A DNA stretch of 64,000 nt from Nitzschia sp. DOCU1. Its lineage: Eukaryota > Bacillariophyta > Bacillariophyceae > Bacillariales > Bacillariaceae. The notes beneath the pieces were generated by a model that was not told where the DNA came from, searched no databases, and was given only the letters and a program-made list of their open reading frames with translations. Below, in pieces: positions 53,502 to 64,000 of this stretch (positions are counted from its first letter, which is position 1; each line of letters starts with the position of its first letter). The stretch is from positions 3,968,001-4,032,000 of the forward strand of contig OX595985.1 of assembly GCA_951394045.1 (NCBI GenBank). The letters run 5' to 3'. Made by a program: the position numbers and the translations under genes.

Positions 53502-54689
53502 TCAATCCATTTTGACCTCGCTGTCGTCGCTGACACTGAGTTTGTCGAAATCAGGAAGATCATTGAGATCATCCATGTCGTAATTAAAGTTATCCATCGA
53601 GGGAGGATCTTCGGCCTTGCGCTTCTTTGCAGATTGTTTGACTGCATTGTCGACCATCGACTTGATGTAGGCGTGAAGCTCGCCTGTTTTCTTCTTCTTT
53701 TTGTCATTGCCGTCTTTATCGCTGCGGCGCCAGGTTTTGTTTTCAAAGCGGGCCTTTTTGAAACGACCGCCAACATTAGAATGGGCAGCCGCCATCTTCT
53801 TCGCTTGGTCCTTTAAAATAAGGCAATCATGGGTAGCATGGGTATTGTTAGCGCCATGATAAAGACATTCGTACTTGGCCTTACCGTCGGTTCCCGCTCT
53901 CGGGTCTCCGCGCTTCCTCTTCGAGGGGTTGTCGTCATTCGACTTGCCAGAATGTTTTTCTGCCTTCTTGTTGAGGGCATCGTTGATCTCTTCAGTGGCT
54001 TCCAAGCATTCGCAGAAGTCCACGAAGTCCTTAATGGTGCCGTCCACCGGCTCGAATCCTTGGAGGATCATCTCCTTACGCCACTTGGCGGGGATGCCAA
54101 ACTCGCAATTCTCGATGATCTCATCGTCCGGAATTTTGTTTTTCTCACCATTCACGTCGAATAGGGCGAGATACTTGTTCAGCTCCTTAAACCGGGCCCC
54201 ATACGCCTTCATGGTCATCATCGGGGGCTTTCGGCAAATCCGACGCATATAGCGTTTTTGAAGTCTCACCGCGCGTTTGGGGAGAACATAGGCTGTAACC
54301 GCGTGCAAACATGCTTGGGAATTAGCAGGGGTTTCGTCCCCAAGTTCCGAGGCCTTCGCGTTGAATGCCGCCAAAACCTGGCCTTTCAGGAGATTTCGGG
54401 TTAATGCATATTGTTGAGGACCGGTGGTCATGTCCTGTCCCGCGATCACATCCTTAAGTCCGATGAGGAAAAGGAACCACTCTTCGGGTGTTCCGTCGGT
54501 GAAATGCGGTTGCTTGACGCGTCGCGTCAATGATTTCTTATCCTTTGGATCAATACGCAAGTCATATTGACTATACACGACACCATCTTTGAGCTCTTTT
54601 GGCTCGGGCCTTTCAATGCTGATCGGCACTGACTTGAAGCCCTGCTTCTTGGCAGCGGCCTTCTTTGAAATGCTGTAGGTTGTCCTCAT
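53502..54689 (-). CDS. Gag of a third gypsy family (element H)
   Basis: About 396 codons from MRTTYSISKKAAAK. Upstream codons are open to 54722 but run into the primer site, so this first Met is preferred. Capsid spans roughly 30-240 (HFTDGTPEEWFLFLIG and YALTRNLLKGQVLAAF). A basic linker and a knuckle CLYHGANNTHATHDC (C-x2-H-x5-H-x4-C) follow, then a lysine-rich stretch and acidic end. It has the same knuckle type as element C but little other similarity. The frame is intact, and no pol follows downstream. Confidence 0.82.
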   Translation of the reverse strand: MRTTYSISKKAAAKKQGFKSVPISIERPEPKELKDGVVYSQYDLRIDPKDKKSLTRRVKQPHFTDGTPEEWFLFLIGLKDVIAGQDMTTGPQQYALTRNLLKGQVLAAFNAKASELGDETPANSQACLHAVTAYVLPKRAVRLQKRYMRRICRKPPMMTMKAYGARFKELNKYLALFDVNGEKNKIPDDEIIENCEFGIPAKWRKEMILQGFEPVDGTIKDFVDFCECLEATEEINDALNKKAEKHSGKSNDDNPSKRKRGDPRAGTDGKAKYECLYHGANNTHATHDCLILKDQAKKMAAAHSNVGGRFKKARFENKTWRRSDKDGNDKKKKKTGELHAYIKSMVDNAVKQSAKKRKAEDPPSMDNFNYDMDDLNDLPDFDKLSVSDDSEVKMD

Positions 54690-54711
54690 CTTGCTCACGC
54701 GTGTAACGTGG

Positions 54712-54723
54712 AGTGTTAACACT
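54712..54723 (-). other. Palindromic 12-mer at the primer-binding position, element H
   Basis: AGTGTTAACACT, a perfect palindrome, 1 nt from the LTR boundary at 54725, the same spacing as in family 1. Confidence 0.8.
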
Positions 54724-54724
54724 G

Positions 54725-55198
54725 TGCACTACGCTGAAAGTTAGACGAAAGTTTGTAGCGTGAAAAAATTATGATATCTACTTTATCGCTCAAATATCGC
54801 TTCTAGATCTTGGAGCCTTCCCTCCATTCCTCCGCTATGCGTTGAACGGATGTTGATTGTAACTCCAACCAATCTAGAACGTTGGATCCACCTTTACCAT
54901 CTAGGTAGGAGCCGTTGTAGTTCGTTCTCCAGCAGTAGACGTTGACGGCTCGCCGCGCTCGCGGATAGCGCCGTCATCGTGAGTCAGCCGCGCCGGCCTT
55001 GCTCGTCCGTCCGTGCGTCCACGGACATTCAACCAAGTCGTCGTCAGCTATGTACCTGGTATGTATGTACTACACGTAGGCCATTGTGTGTACTCATCGT
55101 TCGAACATTCGAACATTACAATGTTGCAACGTTCTAACGTTCTACTGGTAAGGTTCTAACTACTTGTTAGATCTAGAGGGGTATTCTAGTGTACTGCA
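54725..55198 (-). repeat. 5' LTR of element H (family 3)
   Basis: About 474 bp from TGCACTACGC to TAGTGTACTGCA on the plus strand, with TG...CA ends that are imperfect inverted repeats. It includes GTTCGAACATTCGAACATT repeats near 55101. It is inferred from end structure and position upstream of gag. No partner LTR is visible in the window, so the outer boundary is moderately sure. Confidence 0.7.
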
Positions 55199-55595
55199 CC
55201 ACCTTGACGAGCAATCAACTACTATCACCCGGAACGAGCTATCAACTAACACCCGCCTGAGCCTTACGAACCCGGTACGATAGAAAATGGAGCGCCAACC
55301 AACCTACATTTTCTATCGCTCCCGCGTTACCTGGTACACTTATTGGGTCTACGGAAGTCTACATACGTAAATCCTGGTAAAAACGTTGTAGTCACAAACC
55401 AATTTGACTCGATAATGGTCCGTGGTCCGCCCGAGAGGGTGACCCGCAAGACAATGCGAACACTGGGGTAGGGGCCCTGGTGTGAGCCAAAGCACTCCGC
55501 AAGGAGATAACTACCAATAGTACCAAAAATGGGGTGGTATGTGCAGGCGCGAAAAAATTTCTAGACAGACGTTAAAAAACATAGCGGGATAGGGG
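55199..55595. other. Intergenic sequence with a 12-bp hairpin
   Basis: No gene is recognised. CGATAGAAAATG (55278-55289) and CATTTTCTATCG (55307-55318) form a perfect 12-bp stem with a 17-nt loop. Confidence 0.55.
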
Positions 55596-56033
55596 TCAAG
55601 CTTTGGTTTTTGTATTGTGGTTGCGAACGGTGATGCGGTAACGGTGAAAACAGTTATTTGGGTGTAGTTCGATGGCATGTTCAGATTTGAGAGCTATGAC
55701 CATGGCGTTGACTTGTTTTTGTATGGAAGAATTGATGGCTTCATCAGGTGTAGCAATGGTTGTTGTTGTCGGATGGTACGATGAGGAGAAAATCATGAAA
55801 AGTATGGTAAAAACGTATACGTTAATGCGTTGCTGTTGGGGTTTGGTGGGTGACGTGTGTGGTATCGTACGTCGTGCGTTCAGCGGCAAGCGTATTATTA
55901 TGTTGATGTGTCGTGTTGTCGGTTCCGCCATAGGATTTGCAAGAGCAGAATTTAAAGGATACAAAAAATCGTTAAATCGCGGCATTCTTAATATATAAAC
56001 GACAAATCTGTAAGAACGGAAAGGAAGAGACAA
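55596..56033 (-). CDS. Hypothetical protein, 145 codons
   Basis: Minus-strand frame MSLPFRSYRFVVYIL to HNTKTKA. It has a possible membrane segment around residues 72-88 (VYVFTILFMIFSSSY) and a more polar C-terminus. The opposite strand is open over 108 codons, so coding status is doubtful. I recognise no family. Confidence 0.25.
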   Translation of the reverse strand: MSLPFRSYRFVVYILRMPRFNDFLYPLNSALANPMAEPTTRHINIIIRLPLNARRTIPHTSPTKPQQQRINVYVFTILFMIFSSSYHPTTTTIATPDEAINSSIQKQVNAMVIALKSEHAIELHPNNCFHRYRITVRNHNTKTKA

Positions 56034-56839
56034 AAATGAGGTAGACCAAAGTTTAAATACTTATTTTCTTAACGGTGGAGAAATGGCGGGAGGATTCGGT
56101 CCAGAAACATCAAAATGCAACGATCCAAATGCAAACAGGTTGTGGGGGAGTACAGCAAGTCATGTAATTCATGATTTAGTTGTCTGGAAAGGCAATTATT
56201 GAAGAATGGAGACTGGGTTGCAGAAACACTCAGGTATGTGTATGACTTGCATGTTGTCGCTGGGTCTAATGAAGATAGGCGTTGATGCAACAGATTGATG
56301 GCACCTGTTGTTTGCAGTTGTTTTCCTCCAAATGGCACTGCCCAATGTTATTCCTTGCATGTTTTAAGTGAAGAGAGTGGGATAATCCATAACTGGATGG
56401 AAGGTGTTGACATGGATTGTATTGTTTGAGGGGAAAAGGTTTGTTGTTGTGTTGCTCTTTTTCAATTGCATGGTGTGTTTCGTGGAGGTGCAAATCAAGA
56501 GGTATCATCTTGCGTTGGTCATATGGGTATGAAAATTGAGTTGATTCGCTTTCCGGTGTTATGCAATATAAAATCTCAACCTATGGATTTTTCCTGTCCC
56601 GACTTTTCTTGGTCTACGATGTTTTGTTTCAGAAGCAGTGGACGCTTGTGTCATCAATCAACCGCCCAGATATCACTGTTCGGAAGTTTTGAATGGGCGC
56701 CACAAAATCATTTGATATGTCAGATTGAGTGGGTCTTGTTGGAAGTTGAGAAGGTTAGGTCAATTTGAGTTCTATGGTTGTCATAGTAGACGACACCAAT
56801 TCGGATGATCAATGTTCATGATAGCCTTGAGCAAAGTAA
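56034..56839. other. Intergenic, nothing recognised
   Basis: Only short opposing ORFs with no recognisable domain. They may include decayed 5' exons of the ABC transporter remnant, but I could not identify any. Confidence 0.4.
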
Positions 56840-58419
56840 ATGGCCATTTGCTTGACCGTCGCCTTAGTTTCTGCTGTGACTCCCATGTTTGCTTTGTGCC
56901 TTATTCCCATCATTACCTACTCCATCTACCAACAACAGTTCTTCACGGTAAGAGCCCGTTAGTCATAGCAAGACTTCAAATGTATTGGTTCTTCTTAACT
57001 CATTGGTTCCTCTGCTGCGCAGATGACATACCGAGAACTCAAACGGCGTGATTCAGTCAATCGGAGCCCCATTTATGCATTTTGGGCAAAATGATCAATG
57101 GGGTAGCTACTATCAGAGCCTACGCAGCAGAATCGACCCTCGTGCGTCGACTGACAACAATGCTGGATCTTCAACAGGTGCGTTATTTTTGTTTTCTTGG
57201 TTTTCTCTTGCAGGCGATCTCTGACACCTACGAATGTCTTTTAGAACGTGTATTACCTCTTGTGTGTCGCACAATGCTGGCTCGCAGTCAGACTTGAGTT
57301 TGTGGGAACTGCCATCATCAATCTCGCATGTATTTGTTCTGTTGTTCAACACCCGTTTCGGGGCGGGGATGCGACTTTTGCAGGGCTGGCAGGGCTTTCG
57401 GTTTCTTCCACCCTGTCTACAATGCAGGTGCTCAACTGGACTGTACGGATGGCATCCGATCTGGGGGCTGGCATGGTTGCAGCGGAGAGGGTGAGAGAGT
57501 ATTGCAAGATTGAAACTGAAGCTGCACATTCGACTCCAGAGGACGTGAAGTTGCCACCAAGTTGGCCGTCGGTGGTCAGATTACGTTCAAAGGGGCGCAG
57601 TTGCGATATTGACTGGGCCTTCCACTTGTTCTTAAAGGTTTGGATATCGTCATCCCTGCCAAGGCCAAAGTCGGGGTCATGGGTTGAACAGGAGTAGGTA
57701 CGTTTCCTATTCCGCTCCCCGTGCGCTTTGTTTCTTAGTCTCAATCTATTGATTGCTTTTTATGAACAAAAGGAAAATCTACTCTTATGCTCGCTCCCCT
57801 ATGGATCGTTGAGTGGGATTTGGGGGAGATATCTATTGACGGAGTAGATATCAAGACTCTTGGTCTTACCAAACTGAGGAGCAATATTGCCATGATTCCT
57901 CAGGATCCAGTTCTTTTCAGCAGATCCGTTAGAACAAACTTGGACCCCTTCAATGAGTATTCTGACCACGACAAGTTGATTGATGTTCTCACCAGAGTCA
58001 GGCTGGTTGGTGGCAGTGCATGGGCGTCATCAAGTAGTCTCACGTCATTGGCTGTTTGCCACGTCCAATCGCTATCTGACCCAGTCAAGGAAGGTGGCAG
58101 CAACTTTAGTGTTGGACAGCGCCAGTTGCTTGTGATTGCTCGTGCTTTGCTCTGTGGGGCTTCCATTGTTATTATGGACGAGGCAACAGCAGCCGTGGAT
58201 GGACCAACCGATGCGAGAATCCAGCAGAAAGTTATGCGTCACGAATTCGTCCATGCTACATGCCTCACAGTGGCCCATCGTTTGAATACCATCATGGATA
58301 GCAATCTAATCCTAGTGATGGGCAATGGCTGAATTGAAGAGTTCGACACGCCCAAGGCCCTTCTTTCAAGGGGAGGCATGTTTTGTGATCTTGTCCAGGC
58401 TGCATCGAGCGACTTGTAA
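56840..58419 (+). pseudogene. ABCC-type ABC transporter, decayed C-terminal half
   Basis: Sequence from the second membrane domain to the C-terminus of an ABCC (MRP-like) transporter, a family of ATP-driven exporters. Visible blocks are TYRELKRRDSVNRSPIYAFW, GVATIRAYAAES, QCWLAVRLEFVGT, LNWTVRMASDLGAG, then NBD2 with a broken Walker [36 protein letters not shown] (signature), [12 protein letters not shown] (Walker B) and [12 protein letters not shown] (H loop). Introns are recognisable at 56948-57022, 57178-57244 and 57698-57772. Damage: a frameshift near 57090, one near 57620, TGA in Walker A (57685-57687) and TGA at 58330-58332. The N-terminal half is absent. Confidence 0.85.
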
Positions 58420-59727
58420 TGATTTGTACCAGAGATAGGTCGACTCTCTTGCATTTGATAGTCAACCCAGCGGACCAGCTACACCGAAATACTGCCACTA
58501 CGACCAGGTACTTTCCATAGACACTTTGAAATGTGCAGGCTCGTTGATAGGGCTGATGATCCCCAAAAGTTTATCGGGTCCATTGGCTTGAGCCTGGCAA
58601 TGTTCGGTGGCTTTATTGGGATTTCAACATTAGAACGGTCGTTCCGGTCGACCAAGGTACAATAGCTTTACGAATAGAGACTGCTATTTTTCGTTGCTTT
58701 TACTTTGGAGCACAAAAAGAGGCTTTGAGGCTATGAAGCTAATTCAATAGTAATAAAGTCTCATCTTGTAGACGAATAGTCAATGTCGACCTATTGGACT
58801 GCCAACCCCCTTTCAATGACAAACAAGGCTCAAAGATTTGTTTTAGCAGTGTTTTTGTTGCTGGGACGTGGCCGAAAACCTTTATGATGAGCTAGAACCC
58901 TTCCTAGTAGCCAACGATTTCTTCATACCTTGAATGATGCATCTGCGGCAAACCGCTGTGGCTATGGCTTGTCTCCACTTGATTCGCCTGAAGGGAAGAA
59001 AGACGCATCGCACATGTGCAAAAAAGATCAGGAAAGATGTGGAGACTAAGCAAGCTGCTGAGTTCTTCTTGGATAGAAAAACAAATAGTCGGCAGAGCAC
59101 TACATGACCAAGGAAGTGTTTGTGCTGTATGAAGACTGGGAAGGGTTGGGTAAGGTGCAGCGAATAAAGTGGGAACATGCTGATTTGCTCGAGTGTACCA
59201 ATGTGCAGGAAAAGTTGAAGAGGCAGTCATGATGTGGTTCACAGCAGCATGTCGACTTTTTTAAGAATTGAACTGAGAGGTACTACTATTGCACCAGTAA
59301 ACTTCAATTCATGCATTTGAAATGGGTTCGAAGGAGACCGATCCTACCAGCGATATGATTTATAGCACCGAATTTTCCAGTGAAGCAAGCTCCGCTCATA
59401 TCGACTAAGATTAGTTGTTCTAGAGAGATATTTAGCCTTTCCTTGTTAATAGTAGTATGATCTGCAAGACTGATATCAAACACTACACGCCCCCTTATTG
59501 TCTTGATACTAGTAGACATTGCCTGGGTGGGTCATGACAAGATTCAAACACGAGCCATGTTGGCCTTCGTTGAGCCTTCCAAGGCTCAAGGAAGGCCAAC
59601 GGTCAAAGTAGCAAAGCCAGATAACTTCAATTGCGAATGATGAACTGGGAGGCTCTTTTGGAATGCTCACGCATGTGGTAGCTCAATGAGCATTTCTAGC
59701 TTCTACTGGTATACCTCCGAAACAAAA
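58420..59727. other. Intergenic, no confident gene
   Basis: A 57-codon plus-strand frame (58933-59106, MMHLRQTAVAMACLHL) and several antisense frames exist. None shows a known domain. I see no transposon ends. Confidence 0.4.
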
Positions 59728-59937
59728 CTAAGCAGCATTTAGGCAGATGCCCACATTTGCCATCACCAAAACTCCCCCTAGCCCAAAACAGTCAAGACGC
59801 TTGATGACTTTTCCATGTACAAGGTTGGAATACTGTTGCTGAAAATTCTTGATCTCAGTGACCAGTTCAACCATGCTTCCTCGGTTGTCCATGGAAACCA
59901 ATCCATCGTCTTCTGTAAAGTCCTCTAATGAATCCAA
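59728..59937 (-). CDS. Hypothetical small or partial protein
   Basis: 69-codon minus-strand frame MDSLEDFTEDDGLVSMDNRG to NVGICLNAA. Its composition looks coding (an acidic start and a QQQYSNLVHGKVIKRLD helix), but no family is recognised and upstream exons may be missing. Confidence 0.25.
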   Translation of the reverse strand: MDSLEDFTEDDGLVSMDNRGSMVELVTEIKNFQQQYSNLVHGKVIKRLDCFGLGGVLVMANVGICLNAA

Positions 59938-61107
59938 AAGTTCATATAATCCGTCTGTTGCTCACACTCTGCCAGTATCGCTGTCTTGGTTCATTCTACA
60001 ATGCCCATCATGGCAATGTGATCTGCGCCTTTCAACCACATTTTTCCATAATGACTTTTGTCCCAGAAGAGCGTCCTATGGCTGATTGGAGGGTAAACCA
60101 TCTTCATCATTCCCCACCGCCATGTACAGAGCGCGAGAAAGTATGGGGCTGAACGAGAATGGGGGGTATTAATGCTGTCATCAGCCCAGACAAGGCAGCA
60201 AAAACGAATAGTCGTCGAAATGTTGTCATTGTAACAGGAGTATATTTCTTGTGTCCATCAGGCAATTGGTAAAAGATGAGGATACGTTATGACAGCATTG
60301 ACAAAATGCGAGGAAATCGTGTGGCATCAACGCAAATCAACAAGCATTAAAGATACACATAGTATTAATGCACCGTCGTGGAGTTGGTTGTTTGATAACA
60401 ATCTTTTGTGTTGCTTTTTGTTGTTGTTGTGTTGCTGCTACGCATCTCCAGGAAGCGCAGGGGAATTTGCCATTTTCCTTGCGTGGCGCGTGTTCACGCA
60501 CGCAACTCGCCGCGTTCTCTCCCCTCATATTCCTCCATCACCCCTCTTCTATCTTCCACCCAGTCGACCGGTGGTTTCTTTCCTCGCTGTCCTCCCTATG
60601 ATACTTCCATTTCTTCTCCTTCTCTTCCTCCCGTTCCCCTTCTTCTTTGCTTCGTCCGCTTACCTCCACTCTCCTTCCTCTCTCTCCCGCTATCCATCTC
60701 ACCTTCCCCCCTCATTCTCTCTACTTCCCCCTTTTCTCAGGCATCCCCTACCCCCACCCCGCAAGTCGCCATCTCCCGCCCCACGCTACTTGAAAGGTAC
60801 AGTACCAGGTACAGACAGTATCGTACCAGGTACGCGCGCAGCGCTGTGAGGGCCTCTCGAGGTCCACAAACGACAGGTCCAGGCAGCAGCAGAGCGAACC
60901 TCCAATTCAAGCTCCAATGCATCATTGTGTCTGATCTGCTGCTGCTTGGTAGGACCGACGCTGCCATCGGCATTGGCATCGGCATCTGTCGATTGATTGA
61001 ACGCCGCAGCTGGTGGAGTGCCCTTTGAACATTTCGTTGGTGAATAGTGGGCCGCAGTCGCTGTCTCGTACGAGGAGATCGTCGCGAGTAAGAGAGTAAC
61101 TCAGACG
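59938..61107. promoter_or_regulatory. Upstream region of NUP155: pyrimidine tract and GTACC repeats
   Basis: 60500-60780 is strongly C/T-rich on the plus strand. GTACCAGGTAC occurs at 60802-60812 and 60823-60833, spaced 21 bp (two helical turns), with another GGTAC at 60796. These lie about 300 bp before the NUP155 start and are candidate promoter or 5' UTR elements. No TATA box is evident. Open frames across the tract look like composition artefacts. Confidence 0.45.
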
Positions 61108-64000
61108 ATGGCGACGTTGATCGGCACGGATCCCCGAGGTCCTGCCCCGGGCTCGCAAGCTGCATCCGCCGGCACTGTGGCGTTTTCCGAGTACTGGGGA
61201 GATGACTTTGCACCTCTCCAGAACGCCGGAAAAGCCATTTTGCAAGTGCTTCGCAAGGATGAAACGAGTCCTCACGGAGATCTCTACCGCCGCATTCTCT
61301 CGACGCCGGCGGCGTCCTCGTCGCAGGCGTCGCAATACGGAGACACGGTCCCCAACCACCACTACTTCTCGGACGGTCGCTGGTCGCATTCCCAGTCCAT
61401 CCCGCTGCCTCACTTTCTGCAGGAACAACTCTCCAAGGCCCAGCTGTCGACCCTGATGGGGCTCTTTCCCGAGGCCCAGTTGGCGTGGATGACCATCGAC
61501 GACACCGTCTACCTCTGGTCCTACAAGGCAATTGCGTCGCATGATTCACTTTCCTCGGAGGCAGAGTTTCTCTATTTTCAGGTCCCCAGCCGACAGCCGA
61601 TTGTCAGCGCGGGCTTGGCGCGTCCTAAACCCGGTGAGTCGGGCTTCTTCAGCTGCAGTTTCGCACTGCAAACGGAATTTGTAGCTCTAACCGATTGTTG
61701 TCCTCGTGCTCCTTTACAGGGGTTTTCCGAGAAGTTGTAGAATGGTGTCTGGTCGTTACCACGAAGGAAGAAGCGATGCTCTGTGCGCTCGCGAGAAAGA
61801 ACAATCAAGGACTCACGGCGATTCCCACCAAATTCGTCATCCCTTCGGACTGGATTTCATTTCTTTCTGTCACGGCGACAGAATCAGGGCGGATCTTTCT
61901 AGGGGGGCAAGATGGAAACCTCTATGAGTTTGACTACGACCTTTTAGTTGACGCGTACAACGGCGGTGAACGTGCCAAGGACGCACAGTCACAACTGGAC
62001 GATTTCTACGATGGGAGCATTGCGTTGTGCCCTGCGCAACTCACAGAGAGTACCACGACACCATACACCGTTTTGGCACAAGGGAAACGCGCTTTGGATA
62101 TAATTCTCAACCCATCTAGACAGCCTCCGCGAAAGTGTCGAAAGCTAAACCACTCCCAGTCGCCAATCACATCTTTTGTGCCTGACATTGTGGGAAAGGT
62201 AGCATCTGCCGTATTTGGCGACTCCACAACAACTGGAGGTGGCCCCATCATTCAAATGGCCGTAGACGAAGAGCGAAAAGTACTGTATACCTTGTCAACC
62301 AGGGGATGGATCTGTGCTTTGGACATTGCAGAGAAACCGAAAATCACCCTAGCGGCCGTGCTAAACACACCTTCGACTGCGAGGTTGTATCTTGAGGCTG
62401 TCAGTAGGGGCCGCATGTATGCTCCATCGACCAGCAGTTCCAGAGAGGGCCATTTGGCATTTCCCGGTGGAGGAGAGGCGGCACAAGCTGGAGTCGGTGG
62501 AATGGAAGGAGCTCGAAGAATACTTAAGCTAGCGGAGCAGGGGAAGTCGAATAAGCGGCGACATCCGTCAGCATCACTTTTGACTCCGGTCGCCATTGAG
62601 GTTGTTCCGATGCGTGAGAGCACTAGGATCACTTTGGTAGCTATTACTGCCGGTGGCATGCGTTACTACCTCTCGAGTCTTAACCCGAATACTTTAGGGG
62701 CCGGGCCCGTTTCGCAACCATTTGACACACCGAGACACCGCCAATCGATCAAGCCTTATTCAAGAATGACGCTTTGTCACATTCGAGCACCACCATCGTT
62801 GGCGGAGAGCGATGTTGCGGCACCAAGCCACGTACCTTCCCAACCTCCCGATCAACGTGTGGATGCAGCCTGTTACCGACTCGGAGTGTTCTTCGCGGCG
62901 TTCAACAAAACAAGTCCGAACAACAATGGGCAAGCACCCACGGGGAATATCTTGGTTGTTGCAAATGCTGACTCAAAAGCCAGAATTTCCCAAGAGAGCA
63001 AAAAAGAAAACATCGGAACATCGATTACTTTCCTCACTCCCGGAGGCATTTGCGAGTCTGTATCCTTCCCATTGTCTGCGGGTGCTGGGCAAGTTCCGAG
63101 CAGTGCGTTCCTGCCGGGAGGTCGTGTCTGGGATACCTGCGTATCGGCTCCTCCTCAAAGCAAAGTACTGGCGCTAGCGTTACGATCAAAAACTCCGACG
63201 GACACTGAACTGGGGTTTAGCGTTGCGCCAGCATATATACCGCCGCCGAAACGAGTGGGTGTGTCGACGGCCAGCGGTTCAACGAAGCCTTCCCAACTCG
63301 CCCTCACACAGTCCCAGAGTACTCAGTCCATGTCTTCACTTGCGCTTAGTGTTTTTACCAATTTGCTGCTGTCGCGTCCTGCGGGCTACGGGATGGAAGT
63401 CCGACGCCCTTCCTCGCAGAGACAGAATATCTCTGTAATGTATCGTGTATCAAATCGTTCCGGGGCGGAAGGTTTTTCGCTTTCTGCTGCAGACACAAAG
63501 GCGAATGCTGGAACCGCTTCGATAAGATCTGCTCGCCTCAGCCCGTGGTTGCTGAATCCTGAGGTTGTTCCACTTAGTCCCATGGCACTTCAACACTTGG
63601 AGAATCAGTCTGCGACCGTTCTTGCGTTGAATGCGGGAGGCTTGCACGGTATCCACAGCCCTTCCATCCTTCAGCAATTAGCTTCCGCTATCTTGGCTGC
63701 AGGCGCAAACTCTCGGTCCGACGCAACCGTTTCCAAGTTTTTCGACATGTATGGTTATTCGGAGGGCTGTGCAATGTGCCTATTTTTGGCGATCAGGCCC
63801 TCGAGTAGTACCGATTTGAAGGACTTTGCTATGAGCGCAGCACTCTCGCGGGCATACCGCCCGGTGGTGGCACCACTGCAACCTGGCAGTGAAGGGCAAA
63901 TGTCCGATGATCCATGGGTCCCCAGCGGCTATAGATTCACGTCCTCGGCGCTTTATGAGGGTCTTACTTTGGCAGTCGGCCGTCTTTTACGTCCACTTTG
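61108..64000 (+). CDS. NUP155: Nucleoporin NUP155 (Nup155/Nup170 family), N-terminal part
   Basis: Exon 1 61108-61633 and exon 2 61720 to the window end are joined by an 86-bp intron (GTGAGT to TTTACAG), giving 935 codons so far with no stop. It is a scaffold protein of the nuclear pore inner ring. The N-terminal beta-propeller (Nucleoporin_N) is recognised from QAQLAWMTIDDTVYLWSYK near 130, FVIPSDWISFLSVT, GRIFLGGQDGNLYEFDYD, and later blocks RGWICALDIA and YYLSSLNP. The start of the helical region shows FFDMYGYSEGCAMCLFLA, and the last residues are the GLTLAVGRLLRPL helix typical of the family. The ATG is chosen because the frame opens there after a stop-containing leader. The C-terminal solenoid lies beyond the window. 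Confidence 0.88.

Noticed and set aside
57685..58332. TGA as selenocysteine or a reassigned codon in the ABC gene
   Set aside because: The positions are not redox sites, arginine fits them, and frameshifts are present as well. Pseudogene decay is simpler.
60289..61028. Long overlapping plus-strand open frames before NUP155
   Set aside because: Made of low-complexity pyrimidine-rich sequence (Ser/Pro/Leu/Phe runs). Better explained as leader composition.

Overview
This window looks like nuclear DNA of a stramenopile alga, most likely a diatom. The best evidence is the one clearly intact cellular gene, the N-terminal 935 codons of the nucleoporin NUP155 (61108 to the right edge). It is supported by short GT-AG spliceosomal introns (64-86 bp) and by transposon types known from stramenopiles: Ty3/gypsy families, APE-RT-RNase H LINEs, a Crypton-like tyrosine recombinase and a DDE_Tnp_4-type DNA transposon. 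The species cannot be named from the sequence.

Positions 600-55200 are almost entirely mobile DNA, much of it nested. The left edge holds the end of an unrecognised gene (2-445). Family-1 gypsy remnants and the minus-strand element A (1396-7368) follow, then an integrase remnant and the plus-strand, internally deleted element D (7966-12387). An older family-1 copy E, minus strand, has its gag start at 12388-13768 and its 5' LTR at 33186-33767. E is split by an 8.0-kb LINE (LINE1, 13790-33163, 21-bp target duplication). LINE1 is split by gypsy element B (20095-31421, duplication GTGGT). B's 3' LTR is split by a second-family gypsy element C (25687-31336, duplication GTTG). E's gag also carries a 543-bp TRIM element (13127-13669, duplication CGGCG). 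A second TRIM (34184-37337, duplication ATGCC) carries a Crypton-like element inside its right LTR. A decayed second LINE (LINE2, about 37900-49307, minus strand) is split by a two-gene DNA transposon (41861-45553). Family-1 copies in opposite orientations then flank a 200-N gap (51126-51325). The sequence right of the gap looks like unpolished long read and carries a tRNA-derived SINE (52800-53196). A third gypsy family contributes a gag gene and 5' LTR (53502-55198).

From 55200 to 61100 transposon density falls. This stretch holds weak hypothetical ORFs and a decayed ABCC-type ABC transporter gene (56840-58419). NUP155 begins at 61108.

The most unusual signals are these. (1) A perfect 12-bp palindrome lies 0 or 1 nt inside the 5' LTR, where the tRNA primer-binding site should be, in three gypsy families and the TRIM. 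(2) The SINE and LINE1 share a 3' tail that ends in oligo(T). (3) The DNA transposon has an imperfect inverted repeat between its divergent genes, bounded by helically phased TTCGAA arrays. (4) Element C has a single in-frame UGA between gag and pol.
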